From contig OZ017747.1 in assembly GCA_963969365.1 (NCBI GenBank), positions 1,922,001 through 1,986,000 of the forward strand: a stretch of 64,000 nucleotides of DNA, given 5' to 3'. This document shows positions 48,001 to 58,900 of this stretch, one piece after another. Every line of letters starts with the position of its first letter. The first letter of the stretch is position 1. The notes beneath the pieces were generated by a model that saw only the letters and a program-made list of their open reading frames with translations, did not search any database and was not told where the DNA came from. The position numbers and the translations under genes were made by a program. The stretch is from Asterochloris sp. CNOR1 (taxonomy: Eukaryota; Chlorophyta; Trebouxiophyceae; Trebouxiales; Trebouxiaceae).

Positions 48001-49679
48001 GGCAGGCAGCCTGCATGAGTGCTGGCTGCTCCCACAGGCAGCCCAGAGTCAGCCTGCATCCCTCAATGTGTGCCTGCCAAATCATTCCTGTCAGGTTGGA
48101 GCAGACTCCAACATCAGGAGCCTTTGACCTCGTCGCAGCCATATGCTTACAATTCCTGTGCAGGCATTTGGATTGCTGCAGAGCCGTTACGTGCGCCTTT
48201 GCCCTGCTGCTGGCAAGTGGCAGGTCATGCTTGATGCATCTGGCTCCCATGTGCTCGCAGCACGGAACCTCAGTCTGCTTGCCGCATGCGCTGTCTTCAT
48301 CATCTGCCTTTGGCTGCAGGGCTTTTGACCTGGCCATGATGGAGCGGCGGCGGCATCGCAGCGGCAGCAGTGTGCGTCCTGTGGAGCACGACCCCTGGCT
48401 GTCTGAGTCCCACATGGTGCAGGGCTACGCCAGCCTGCAGCAGACTCAGACACTGGAGCGGGATTTCCTTGCAGCGGCCTTTGAGCTGCTGAGAGGCCTG
48501 GAGGAGCGGAGGATGGACCTCGTCAAGAGGGCCATTGAGGCCTACCTTCAATGCTACAGGTTGGTAGCTCTGTGCCGGCTTAGAGAGCGAGGGCAGTGAA
48601 CAGGGTCCTCAAGGCTCACCTGCCATGCTGGGGTTCAGCAGCCCCCATGCCATCCCTAGAGATGGGAGCCTCCTGCATGGAGACAACTCCAGGGTGAAAA
48701 GATGCACGTCACAGGTGGGGCCAGGTGCAGCGCGCCTGCCTTGCACCGCCTGTGTGCGGTATGCCCTCCAACAAACATTCACGAGGCAGTCACCAGGCAT
48801 GTGTGTAGACGCATGTGCACTATGCTGCATATGAATTAGGCCAAAAGTTTACAGCAATCCTGCGGTGTGCAGGCTGCAAGTGTCCCTCTGACGCGCTGCA
48901 AACTATTCATCTGAGGCACTCAGGGCACCTCAGGAGATCACCATCTCATCTGTTGCTAGCACACAGCAGAGTGCTCTTGCCGCGCTACCTGCAGGACCAG
49001 CCTGGGGCCCATGAAGCATAACACAGAGGAGCTGCACAGCCTGCTGCAGCGTGTGAGTAGCTCTGAGGACCTGTTGGAGCTGTCTCAGTCTGCAGCTGCT
49101 GCCAAGCAGACAGGGGCAACCCTTGCAGCCCGGCAGGCAAAAATGTTGGAGTCTGTGTCGCAGGAGCTGCTGTGCAGCCCAGAGATCATCAGGTGCAATT
49201 TGCTTGCAGCCTGGTGCATCTGCTGCCCACAGACAGGAGCGCTGGTAGTTCAAAGGCATCTGCACTGTCCTGGAACCATGGAACGCAGGCTGCCACTCTT
49301 ATAACTATTTCACTCCACCTGTTCTCTTGGGACGTACAGGCAGGGAGAGATGGCGCAGTGGATCCCTCAGAAGCAGCAGTGGAACAGTTTGCATTTCATC
49401 CTCACACGCGCAGGCTTCCTGCACTGGTGCCAGTCCTTCGAGGAGCCGACACCGGTGGACTGTCTCAACCTGGTAAGATGCCAGTTCCTGGCTGGTGAGG
49501 CGCCCATCTTGAATCTGATCGAGTCCAGCAACCATGCACTGAACCTCTTTGGCCACAAGACACGCATCATATCGCTGAAAGCCAATGGCATAGAGGATTG
49601 CTGTGAGTGGGCAATTGGTTTACGTGAGGCAATAGCAAAAGCCACTGGCAGAACACCAGAATCACACCAAAATGCATGA
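45003..49679 (+). CDS. BAR-PH domain protein
   Basis: The ATG at 45003 opens a Ser/Thr/Pro-rich disordered exon. Later exons join in phase. About 45750-46115: LTRQLVQHAIRLGSSVLHSD. About 46492-46668: GSLMYAHDAELERQWASLDG. From about 47184: AETAYAKAMTAISHVPLAAE to SLHEVVTELR. About 47891-47998: LELQQTSTQRHHAVEEARRS. About 48321-48559: FDLAMMERRRHRSG to MDLVKRAIEAYLQCY. Near 49000-49191: MKHNTEELHSLLQRVSSSED. Last exon near 49341-49679: a PH domain from MAQWIPQKQQWNSLHFILTR to IEDCCEWAIGLREAIAKAT. The helical middle with the ETAYAKAM signature looks like a BAR-superfamily dimer, and the PH domain binds phosphoinositides in known relatives; membrane curvature or trafficking is the likely role. 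The junction after the first exon may use a GC donor (GGCAG/GCAAGC at about 45410) and is uncertain. Confidence 0.75.
46389..46845 (+). repeat. Exon-edge copies flanking a BAR exon
   Basis: The start of the exon at 46492 (including its acceptor and TGCCCAC...GGGCCTCCCTGG) has a decayed copy at about 46378-46433. The end of the same exon with its donor (46625-46675) has a copy at about 46793-46843 (CAGAGATGCTCCTGAGGGTG, CTGCAG, GT) and a weaker one near 46988-47015. Confidence 0.75.
47051..47230 (+). repeat. Three 60-bp tandem units ending in a BAR exon
   Basis: Units start at 47051, 47111 and 47171 with an exact 60-base period. The third is the real acceptor and exon start (GGCTGCAG/GCACTGGGAGCGGC). 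In units one and two the acceptor CAG is replaced by CCG and CGG, and unit two carries an in-frame TGA, so they cannot serve as exons. Confidence 0.88.
47747..47920 (+). repeat. Duplicated acceptor, 130-bp offset, in the BAR-PH gene
   Basis: CCTGGCTGTGCAGG plus GGGCTGCCTGGAGCTGCA occurs at 47747-47781 and again at 47877-47911 with only one or two differences. The second copy is the phase-compatible exon start (RGCLELQQ); the first keeps a usable-looking acceptor. Confidence 0.85.
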
Positions 49680-49779
49680 GCCCCTTTCCCCCCCTTTGTC
49701 CTCCCCCCGTTTGCTAAATTTGAGCTTAAGCAGAATTTCATTGATTGATCACTCAAATCAGAAGCCACTTCAAGAGGGG

Positions 49780-51230
49780 TCAGGATGCTGCAGTTGGCAA
49801 TGGCTTGCCTGGGATCCTCACAACCTGCAGGCAGGCACAAATGCATTGTAGAAGTGGGCTGGACAGAGGTCGTAGGGAACTGCAAAGCAAAGAGGAATCC
49901 CTGTGTCAAACATACCTTGTAGTCTCTCACACTGGCACCTAGCCTGAAATTGGATCCCAATTTTAGCGGCCGCGGCATGTTGGGCCTGATCCAAACGCCA
50001 TCAAGGTTCGTTCTGTGGGCTGCAGAGAACAGCAATGGCTAAGCTAAGAGGCAGCTGCGGGCTGCACAGTCACATTTCAGGGAACAGCAGTGCCCACCTG
50101 AGGCTAGGTCTGTCAGGAACAGCTGGCCACTGTGGTCTGTGCTGAGGTGCGCATGCTGCCTGGACACAGAGAGGTGCTCCACGACCACCTCGCAGTCGGG
50201 CTGACGGCCAAAGATGCAGCGTTGGCCGGGCTTAATCTGGTCAATGAGGATGTGCCCCATTGTCTTGCCCTGCCGAAGCACTTCGACAGCCACTGCTGCG
50301 GGGGATTCCTCCACTTTGAGCACAACTGCAGTCGTGGCGTCCCTGCAGAGCGGCAGTCATGTGCCATGGGGTTTGCATGCTGCGAGCAGGAAGGGGCTGT
50401 CAATCTTGGCACCATGTTGTCATGGCAGTCCAGCTCAACAGTAGATGTGCTTTGGTGCAGGGATCATGACTTGATTGCGTGTGCTGTGCGCTGCGTTTGG
50501 TGACCCTGCCTGGCAAACACTACACCAGAGGCATCAGCTCCATCTCCTACCACATTGAGCAAGCTGCCAAGCTGACCTGGCCTCTGCAGCGCTCTCTGAA
50601 TGTCGCTCACCAGACCTTGACCGAGGCCTCTGCTCACCTCTGCAGCCGGCAAAAAGGCAGTGAAACTGGCTGCAGGCTGGCCACCTCGTGTACCTGCACA
50701 TGGGCATGCTGAGCAAGCTGGCAGGCATTGACAGCGCAGCAGTCAAGCCCAGCATGATGGGCAACCTTTGCACTTGCCCACCAGCAGGCTGAGCAACATA
50801 CTGGCAGGGCATCTGCAGTACAGACTGTTGATACCTTGCGCCTTGTCTGCCAGAACCCTCCCAGACTATCTATCTCCTCTCAAACTTTAGGCTGGCGAGC
50901 ACAGCGGGCGCACCTTTCGGTATCCCTGAGCCGACCCCTGCCTGTCTCCCTATCTCTGGACCTGCTTCTGCAGCGCCTGCTTCTGCCATCCCGCTCCTCA
51001 CCATGTGCATGGCCCCGGCTGTCATTCCTGTCCTCATTGCTATCGTGCCTGAGCTTGTCTCGGTCCCTATCCCTGTCTCGCCTGTCCCCACCTCGCTCCA
51101 AGTCCCTGATTCTATCTGGCGACCTCTGTCGCTTGCGGCTGTCACCTTGTGCCCTGGCAGGCTCTGGTGCCTTTATCTGAGGCTGCTGGCTGCTGGCTGG
51201 ATGCAGGAAGTGCACCTGCACAAGCCCCAT
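49780..51230 (-). CDS. FHA-domain protein with RS/RD-rich N-terminus
   Basis: A 5' exon from the ATG at 51230 encodes a strongly charged segment (RKRQRSPDRIRDLERGGDRR, then alternating Arg-Asp pairs and SRSRDRETG). A small exon near 50590-50640 continues the theme (EQRPRSRSGERHSESAA). The exon at about 50090-50335 is the first part of an FHA phosphothreonine-binding domain: GQRCIFGRQPDCEVVVEHLS then VSRQHAHLSTDHSGQLFLTD. The next, near 49924-50025, completes it: PLKLGSNFRLGASVRDYK. It ends VVRIPGKPLPTAAS at 49780. RS-rich N-terminus plus C-terminal FHA is the architecture of SNIP1 and plant DAWDLE (RNA processing), but the FHA sequence also resembles NIPP1 or kanadaptin. The splice from the 5' exon is not resolved. 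The gene converges with the BAR-PH gene. Confidence 0.7.
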
Positions 51231-51464
51231 ACAAGTCAGCAGTCAAGCAATGCTGGATGACACCACATTGACTGTCAAAGGAGCTGACGGGCAGATGCCA
51301 TCTGTTGGTGGCCCTGACTGCAAGATATAACAAGGAGCATGCAAGCAAACAGGTCACCCTCCAGGGACGCCCTGTCCGTGTAATGGCAGCAACAGTGGCC
51401 TCAGTCAGAAGCCCCAGCTTGAGGCTCTCATACCCAAGCAGATGTTTACAGGCAGCAAGAGCCC

Positions 51465-53963
51465 TCAGCCGGAGGCTGTGCTTACCCTCAGCTTTTCGCC
51501 AGCTGCTGCATCATCCAGCTGCACCACCGGCGCATCAGCCCCACGACCTCCAGCAAAGTCTGCAGCGTTGCTCCTGCAGGCGGGGCACAATCTTGTGGGC
51601 AGCTTCCCCAGGAAACCTTGCAACAGCCTTCTGCCCCGTCAGATTGCCTGAGCAGCAAGCCACAGGTCTGCAGGCCCAAAATACATATCTGCCGGCGGGC
51701 ACCTGGCAGGCTGCAACCAGCAAAAAGCACAGGACTCTCTCAGTCCTCCCTGAGCTGCAGCAAGCCAGAGGGCTGCAGACCCCCAATTCACAGCCGCAGG
51801 CAGGCTTCTAGCCAGCAGTAGCGGATGACCCCCTACCTTGCTGGCAGGGCAGGTCTGAGTGCACATGCCGGGCGCAGGCCCCTGCAGCAGAACAGCACCC
51901 ACCGGTCTGTTATGCCCAGCACAGGCTCAAAGGCGCAGAGCGCCTGCCAGAAGCCTTGATTGGGGTTGACCAGGCTGCGCCGGCCATGGCAGTGGGTGCG
52001 TGCCTTGGTCGCATTCCAGCCAAAGCGCCGCATCAGGTAAGCCATGCACAGCGTGGCTGAGCGACTCACCCCGGCCCCGCAGTGCACCAGCACGCCTGCA
52101 GCGCAGCAGCGTGCTGTGTGCTGGAGCATTGCCAGCAGGGCAGCCGCATGTGTGGACGGGGTGTTGAGCAGGGCAGCAGCAGGTGTAGGTGGGTTACGGG
52201 CGCTCCTCAGCAGGGCTGTAGCTGAGACAGGCGCTCGTCTGATCTTGTCCTGTTGAGCCAACCAGACAGTGTTGCTGCAGCATGCAGGCGTCTGCTGTCT
52301 GTTTGCCCCTCAGCAGCCTGCATGCTTCAAAGCAGCGCACACACAGCCATCCCTCAGCCCCACACAGGAGAGACTTACCCTCCCCCTTGGACCGTGCCTG
52401 CTCAATGAAGTCAAAGCTGGAGCTGAAGTGCTTGCTGATGTTTTCAGTGTCCAGGTCAGCCAGCTGGATCTGGAGGTGCCTAAAGCCCTTGGCAGGCTTC
52501 AGATTCTCAGGGTTGTTGTGGATGGTGATGATGTTGTTCACCCTGATCTCCTGCGTGTGCACAGAGCACAGGTATGGTGCAGCCCTGATGATGGCAGGCT
52601 GTAGCAGATGCATTTCCAGTGCCGCAATGTCTCAGATCTCCCAAGCCATGTTGGCTGCAGCACGTGGCGTTTACAGTGCAGCAACCTGCAAGCAGGCAGA
52701 AGCTTGTGGGCTGCAACAGGTGTGCGCATGGTGCAGCCGTGCTCTGCAGTCTGCTCCAGGCCACAAAGCCCTGTTTGCAGCAAAAGGCTTCCGGGCGCAG
52801 GGCAACCGGCGCCAGAGACAACACCATGGCATGCAGCAAGTGCTCGCCTGCAGACGCTCTGTATCAGTTGCATGGTCCCAATTGCCAAGGTAGAGCAGCC
52901 CTGGCAGCATCTCACCAGGGAACCTGCAGGGCAGAGGCACAACTCAGGCGCCGCATCTCGGTAGGCAGTTGTCTTGAGTGGGTTCCTTCGAGCTGCCTTG
53001 TCATAGCCTCACCACATCTTGCCCATGCAAGGGTGTGCATACCAGCAGGCGTTGCCAGGCAGTTGAAATGCGCTTTCGGTGCAGCTGCCGCAATTCTTCA
53101 TGGTACCAGCCTGCACAGAGCTTGCGCACATGAGCAAGCAGGCCTGGCAGCTGCGCTGCAGAGTCTCCTGGGCTTTCTTACTGCTTCATGGCGTTTGCCC
53201 GCACAGAGGTTGTGCACACAAATGGCAGCTGCTTCTCAAACTCCTCGAACCTGCAGCCAAGATTCACTTAAGTCACCTGCTGCAGAGGTGCCTGAATGGT
53301 CACCTGCTGCATGATGACCAGATGTTGGATGCTGCATACCCCTTGCTGTAAGCCATCAAAGTTCCGACCTTGCCTTCTTTGGTTAGGAAAGCTAGCACTG
53401 CAACCACCACCCTTAGGTCAGTGCCTGGGTGCAGGTAAGCGGCAGATGGCAGCAGGGCCGCAGCCTCCTAATCAGCTTGTTACCAGAGTGATCCTTTCTC
53501 AGGCCAGCATCGCCGTACACAATAACCGACTTGCCCCACCTGCAGCAGGCTGTCCGTGCCTTAACAAGGCAAGACCTGGCAAACAGGCAGACGGCATATC
53601 TGGTCAGCATGGTTGGCTGCTCACCAGCAGTCCTTGGCCCAGGGCTTGTTGTATTCATTCTGTGAGTAGTCCTGCACATACGAGGCCGAGGTGAGCACAG
53701 GTCTGGCACCAACACTCCCAGCCAAAGGAGTTTTCTTCCTGGTGGAAGAGAGTTGACCAAAGCAGTAGGTTGTAGTCACAGCAGCTCACCAGCAGAGTAT
53801 CCCCATTGGCTGTCGCCCTGATACAGAAGGCACTCATGATGTGACCACGCTTGAACTTGTTCTGAGACCGCACGTCCAGCAGCCATACCATGGGGTCATC
53901 TGGACACCTGGTGAAGACTGCTCTGAACAGTTCATCATGAGCAATGAACTTGACATGCACCAT
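51465..53963 (-). CDS. Rhodanese-DSP phosphatase (MAP-kinase-phosphatase-like)
   Basis: The likely start is the ATG at 53963 (MVHVKFIAHDELF); the frame upstream has no ATG. The first exon is a Cdc25/rhodanese fold: DDPMVWLLDVRSQNKFKRGH. It is followed by YVQDYSQNEYNKPWAKDCWW near 53650, WGKSVIVYGDAG near 53540, and FEEFEKQLPFVCTTSVRANA near 53170-53240. The phosphatase domain starts with GEMLPGLLYLGNWDHATDTE near 52880-52930. It continues RVNNIITIHNNPENLKPAKG near 52490-52540 and has the catalytic loop VHCGAGVSRSATLCMAYLMR (HCxxGxxR) near 52030-52090. The C-terminal exon near 51487-51590 has CPACRSN and DDAAAGEKLR. The order rhodanese, FxxxYPFxC-like linker, LYLGxxxxA DSP is that of animal MAP kinase phosphatases. 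The rhodanese lacks an obvious catalytic Cys, as in MKPs. The end at 51465 is tentative. Confidence 0.82.
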
Positions 53964-54233
53964 GAAGGCTGTGTTTTCGCAGAAGCTGTCAGCAGAAGCT
54001 GAACTCAGCAGGATCTCCCTAGGGACAGTTGTGAAGCACAACCTGGTCTGTGCCTGGCGCAAAGGCACATGCAATTTTTCCAAGAATGCAAGCGAGCCCT
54101 GACCTCAGGGAGGGAACCCGCGGTCAGGCGATCCAGGATCCCAGACCATCAAGCAGGCCTCAACATGGTGACCCAAGCACATACAGTGTCCCTCTGGGTA
54201 TTCGTGTCTCCCGTAACACAGCAGATTGTTGTC
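53964..54233. promoter_or_regulatory. Divergent promoter interval (rhodanese-DSP / MND1)
   Basis: 270 bases separate the two proposed ATGs. An open frame continues upstream of the phosphatase ATG for about 120 bases without a Met, so part of this interval may be a 5' exon instead. Confidence 0.35.
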
Positions 54234-55592
54234 ATGCTGGGCCTGCAGAGCAGAAAGAGGGGACTGAGCCTTGATGAGAAGCGCGGCAAAATCCTTGAGA
54301 TATTCCATGAGAACAGCGATGTGTTTCAGCTCAAGGTGAGGGGCCCACGGTCGTTCAGCTCAGCATCCTGCCCAACCAGCCAGACAAGCAAGCAATGGTG
54401 CAGGACATTGAGAAATCAGCATCGAAGCGGGGAGTGGTGCAACAGACAGTGAAGGAGGTGCTGCAGGTTGGTCACACAGCGTCTCATCAAGTGCCTGTGC
54501 TTCATCTCACAATGAAGCAGCACAGGATGACGTGGCCTGTCTCCATGCAGAGCTTGGTAGATGATGATCTTGTTCACCAGGACAAGATTGGAATCTCAAA
54601 CTTTTTCTGGCGAGCTGACTGGGCTGTCTCTGGGCTGAGCTGCCTGCACCCCTGCCGGTGTTGGGATGTGTGGCTGCAGCTGAGCAATGTCCTGTGCCAT
54701 GCAGGTCCTTTCCCAGTGAGGCAGCTGTCAAGGTGAGCGTTGGCTGCGCTGATGTCCTGTCCTCATGCATCAACAGCATATCCGCGCATTTGCTGACCCC
54801 AGCAGGGCCCTGTGTGCAGCTGGAAACAGCGCAGCAGAAGCTGCAGACACAGCTACAAGACAACGAGACCTCCATCATCCGGCTCAAAGAGCAGATAGAG
54901 GCAGAGGGTAGGGGCAAGGAGGACTCGGTGAGGCAAGCAGCCGTCTACAAGAACTGTGTCTCCCCCAAAAGCCCAGTTGAGCGCCTGCCTCCAAGCCTGG
55001 CAAGGCTTTGTGTCTCAGCAGGGACCAGCGCTGCCTCTGACGCATCACACGCTGGGCTGCCCTGCAGGCAGACAGGGGCCAAATGCTGGCACATGTGAGC
55101 ACACTGGAGGCTGATGTCAGGAAGACAGACGCAGAGCTGGAGCAGTACTCCGGAATGGACCCTGAGAAGTTTCGCAACATGGGTACCCCATCTCGAGCTG
55201 CCATGTTCTGCTGCTGTCCGAACCACCATTGAGCAGCAGCGACATTTCCTGTCCTGCCTGCTGCAGAGGACGCGGCTGACATTGCCAAGGAGTCTGCTAA
55301 CAGATGGCTAGGTGGGTGTATTTGCCACACCAGGGCTGTGTTGCCACACCAGGGCTGTGTTGTCAGGCAAAGGACTGCAGACAGGGCCTGTGATATAGCT
55401 GCAGACAACATCGAGGGCTTGCTGGACTGGGCAAAGGCAAAATTTGAGGGGCGTGGCGCTGATCTTGAGGAGTTTTTCAGACAGGCAAGCTTTGGCAATC
55501 ATCACTTTGCTCTTCATCGCCATGCAGAACCAGATGAATTATCGCTGCAGAGTGGTTACACAGACGAGATGACTGCCCTGGACAAGGAGTGA
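54234..55592 (+). CDS. MND1: Meiotic nuclear division protein 1 homologue
   Basis: Eight exons in phase give 235 residues: 54234-54335, 54404-54466, 54551-54609, 54705-54732, 54820-54927, 55068-55182, 55267-55311, 55405-55592. MND1 pairs with HOP2 and stimulates RAD51/DMC1 strand invasion in meiosis. The winged-helix N-terminus has GLSLDEKRGKILEIFHENSD, VFQLK, SKRGVVQQTVKEVLQSLVDD and DKIGISNFFWSFPSEAAVK. A coiled coil (KLQTQLQDNETSIIRLKEQI, then STLEADVRKTDAELEQYSGM) and the terminal block AADIAKESANRWLDNIEGLL plus DWAKAKFEGRGADLEEFF follow, all family hallmarks. Intron 3 uses a GC donor (CTG/GCGAGC), the only choice that keeps NFFWSFP. In the last exon, a 43-base GC-AG segment (about 55483-55525) could be optional; unspliced, the protein ends EPDELSLQSGYTDEMTALDKE. 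Presence of MND1 implies a sexual cycle. Confidence 0.92.
55322..55359 (+). repeat. Exact 19-bp tandem duplication in MND1 intron 7
   Basis: TTGCCACACCAGGGCTGTG occurs twice in immediate succession, directly after the donor of exon 7. It shows recent tandem duplication near a splice site. Confidence 0.9.
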
Positions 55593-55948
55593 ATTCACTT
55601 GACAGACAAATTTGAGAGTGCTTCACACATGTCAAGATCAGCATGCACCCAACAAAGGGTGCTGCAACAAAGTCAAAGTGTTTCTGACTAGTTCAAAGGA
55701 AGGGCCAATCACAAGGAAGGAGTTGATGCCGGTGGACTAATCAAACAGAGCAAGATGAGTAGTGCACTCTGTGGACTGCCCCTGGTCAGGTTTTGTTCTT
55801 CTCTTTTTGAGCAGCATTTGAATGGATCATACAGGCTATTTGTACAGGCACCCAAAACGCTGCATGCACTCAGCCATGGGCAGAAGTCTCAGTGCAACGG
55901 CCTGCAGCTGACATGGCAGTGTAATACCATGAGCGCTCAGCGTGCTCA

Positions 55949-58900
55949 TCATGCCTTAGGTGTCTTGTGGGAGTAGATGATGCTTTCCAGCTTTGTCATT
56001 TTGGCAGCTGCAGCACAATCAATACAAGACATGAGAATGACCCCTGGCTGAAGGCTGGAGAAAATGGAGGCACTTGTGGGGACTTACCTATTGCGAGGTT
56101 ACGCTCCTTGGCCTGCAGGACAGCGGCAGCAGTGGGCACTCTATGTGCAACAGTCAGGAAGTCACAGCTTGAGCAAGGGTCAGACGGCAAAGCATTTGAT
56201 GTTGCCAAAGCTCATCATCTGCCTACAGCCACACCTGACACAGGCAGGTAGGCAAGCTGCTTGTTACTGATCCCCAGGGGCGGCAACAGCTCACATGGGC
56301 GCCCTCATGCAGAGGTGCCTGTGGTGCACCGGCTGACCTTGTGTCCAGTGTGCACAGCCTTCAGATAGTTTTCGTGCAGCTCTGCCAGCTCCATCTTGCA
56401 TGCCACCAGCTCCTGCAGGCATGGACCGCAGGCAGATGGGGTGGCAGCAGCCTCAGCAGCTGTGGGGGGCACGAACTGCACGTTTCAGAGCTACAAGCTC
56501 AGGAAAGGTAGGTGCAGCTGACTCTTAATGGACAGCTCTGAGCAGCACTCATGATGAAATACAATCACTTCACAGGCAAAGCTGCGGCTGCTTGGTCCTC
56601 ACCGTCATGATGCTCTCATTCTCGTGCCTCAAGCTGGCCACTTCAGCCTCGATGTCAGGCAGGGAGCCAATAGCAGCGCTCCTCAGGTCATGCATGAAGC
56701 GCTCTGGTGGCGTGGCCTGGCCAGGTGAGCCCTGGGGACTGTTTTTGCGACTAAGGCTGAGCTCACGCTCTGCATCTGCCAGCTCGCCGCTGGTTTCCTG
56801 CAGGTGCTGCTCCATGACATGCTTCTCGAGCAGCATTTGTGACCTGCCAGGACAAAGGTCCTCAGTCAGTGCCTGGCCAGCTCGCATCATACACCTCTTC
56901 ACCAGGCATGGACCCTAAGGCCTGTTAGTGGAAGCACACCTCCCACTCAGACCTTGTATGCCAGGCAACTGCGACACGCAATGCCTGGCCGACAGTGTAA
57001 CCACTTTGCAAAGCAGGACACAGAGAGGCCAGCAGAAGCTGCAGCACCTCTGCTCACTGCTTGGCTCTATCATCCCACGCAGCCCTCAAGCTGCTGCTGC
57101 CCAGTTCCAGCAGGGGACAGGCACAGCAATGAGACTGCAGCTCGTTCAAGCACCAGCTTGGTGCATACCGCTTGGCCTCGCTATCCCGCACTGCCTGGCT
57201 GAGCTTGAGCTGCTGCTCCTGTGCCTCCAGCAGTTGAGCATGCAGCTCCTCCACCTCCTGCTTGGCGTGATCCTCCATGTCCAGCATCTGCTGCTGCAAC
57301 GCCAGTACCTCCTCAGCGTTGTGGGAGCCATGCATGGCCACCTGCTCCCGCAGGTTCTGTACAGCAGGAGCGCACAGTCAGAGATAGGTTGCTGCGATGC
57401 TGCTGCAGAGTCAGCACTTGTTGGCATTGTGCATTCTACAAGCTGCCTGTTCCTCAAGTCTCTGCAGAGCAATTGTTATCCTCTGAGCAGAATGTCAATG
57501 CATCTGCTGCTGCTTCTGGAACATCCGCTACTCCTTTCCATTTGAGTCACGACCCCAGGCAGCAAAGAGCTGCTAAAGTCCTTAAGCATTGCCCTGTAAG
57601 AGAGCACGGCTGACTCACACTCAGGTACACAGTCGCATTACATGACATTTGGCTGGGCCAGCTGCAAGGTAAGTATCTGAACTGCTGCAGGCCTCACCTC
57701 AATCTCCGCGTTCAACTCCTCATTGACTGCCATGGCCTGCCCAAGCTGCGCCTGCAGCTGTGTGATGTCGGCCGCCTGCTGCTCGCTCTGTGTGCGCAGA
57801 GCCTCAAAAGTGTTCAGAGCAAGCTCCAGCTGCTGCTGCGGGGCTGTCTTGCTCTGCACAAGTGGCACAGGACAGGCTTCAATGTCACAGCATTTACAGC
57901 TGGCAAGCTTTTTTGTGTGACCTCTCATAAGGGCTTCCAAGCCTGGGGGTATGAGCTGCCAGATGCAGTGAGCACAAGTCATGTGGACCTCTGCGATCCT
58001 CTCACAAGAACAGGATGAGTTGCATGCACCCATTCCGCACCCACCCGCACCTCAACTGCCTGCTGGTGGGCCCCAAAAGTAGCCTGAGCCTTGGCCAGGG
58101 CGATGCGCAGGCCGCTGTTTTCTGCCTGAGCCTCCTTCAGCAGCTGCGACAGGGATGAGCGCTGGTCTGCCAGCTGCTGCTGCAACGCCTCAGTCTCCTG
58201 CCGGGCAGCTGCCAGCTCCTGCTCCTGGACCTGACGCACAGAGAGTGTGTCGTTTAAGTCATACTTGGATTCAGGGGCATGCACACCATGCAGCCTGCAC
58301 GACAGCGCAGTCTGCAGTACAGAGGCATGCCTCTCGCGCTCAATCAATCTTTGTGGCAGGCACACCTCTGCAGCCCCTGCACGCTGCTCCGCCTGCTGCA
58401 GCTGGACGTGCAGGCTATTATTGGCGCCTGCCAAGTCCTCCAGCTCCTTGTGTGCACTGGCCAGCTCCCTGCATGCCGGCAGGCCCCTGTCAATGCCAAC
58501 CGGGGCATGACTGCCCCAGTCGGGCTTTGAGGAGTGGCCCAAGCCATCTGAAGAGATCAGTGATGCATCACCCCGCTTACTACAGATGCACAAGCACGCT
58601 CATGCTGGCATCATCACTATCCCATCCCAACCTGTTCTTTTCTTCTAGCTCAGCGGCGCGCGTGCCAGCAGCGGCGCGCCTCTCCTCCAGCTCGCTTTGC
58701 ATGTCATCGGTGAGCTGCCTGTAAGAGGTGAGCTGCCTGTAAGAAGCAGGATGCGGCAGCCTGATAAGTATCTGCTGCAGGCTGATCGGTGATGCAAACA
58801 ACTGTAGGAGACGCCTGCAGGACTGTGGTGCATGTGTATGCACATATGAGGATCAGGACAGCTTGCATGAGGCAAGTGACCCTGTGTGAAAATTGCTTCC

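Noticed and set aside
47603-48415. 270-codon minus-strand open frame
   Set aside because: It lies antisense to BAR-PH exons and introns, shows no domain, and the plus-strand exons join in phase. It is open by chance in GC-rich DNA.
49367-49680. Minus-strand continuation of the FHA gene across the BAR-PH 3' end
   Set aside because: The open frame is antisense to the PH-domain exon, and the in-frame splice after RDYK gives a short natural end at 49780.
51305-51811. 168-codon plus-strand open frame
   Set aside because: Low-complexity Ala/Gln/Pro sequence antisense to the 3' part of the rhodanese-DSP gene, without any recognisable motif.
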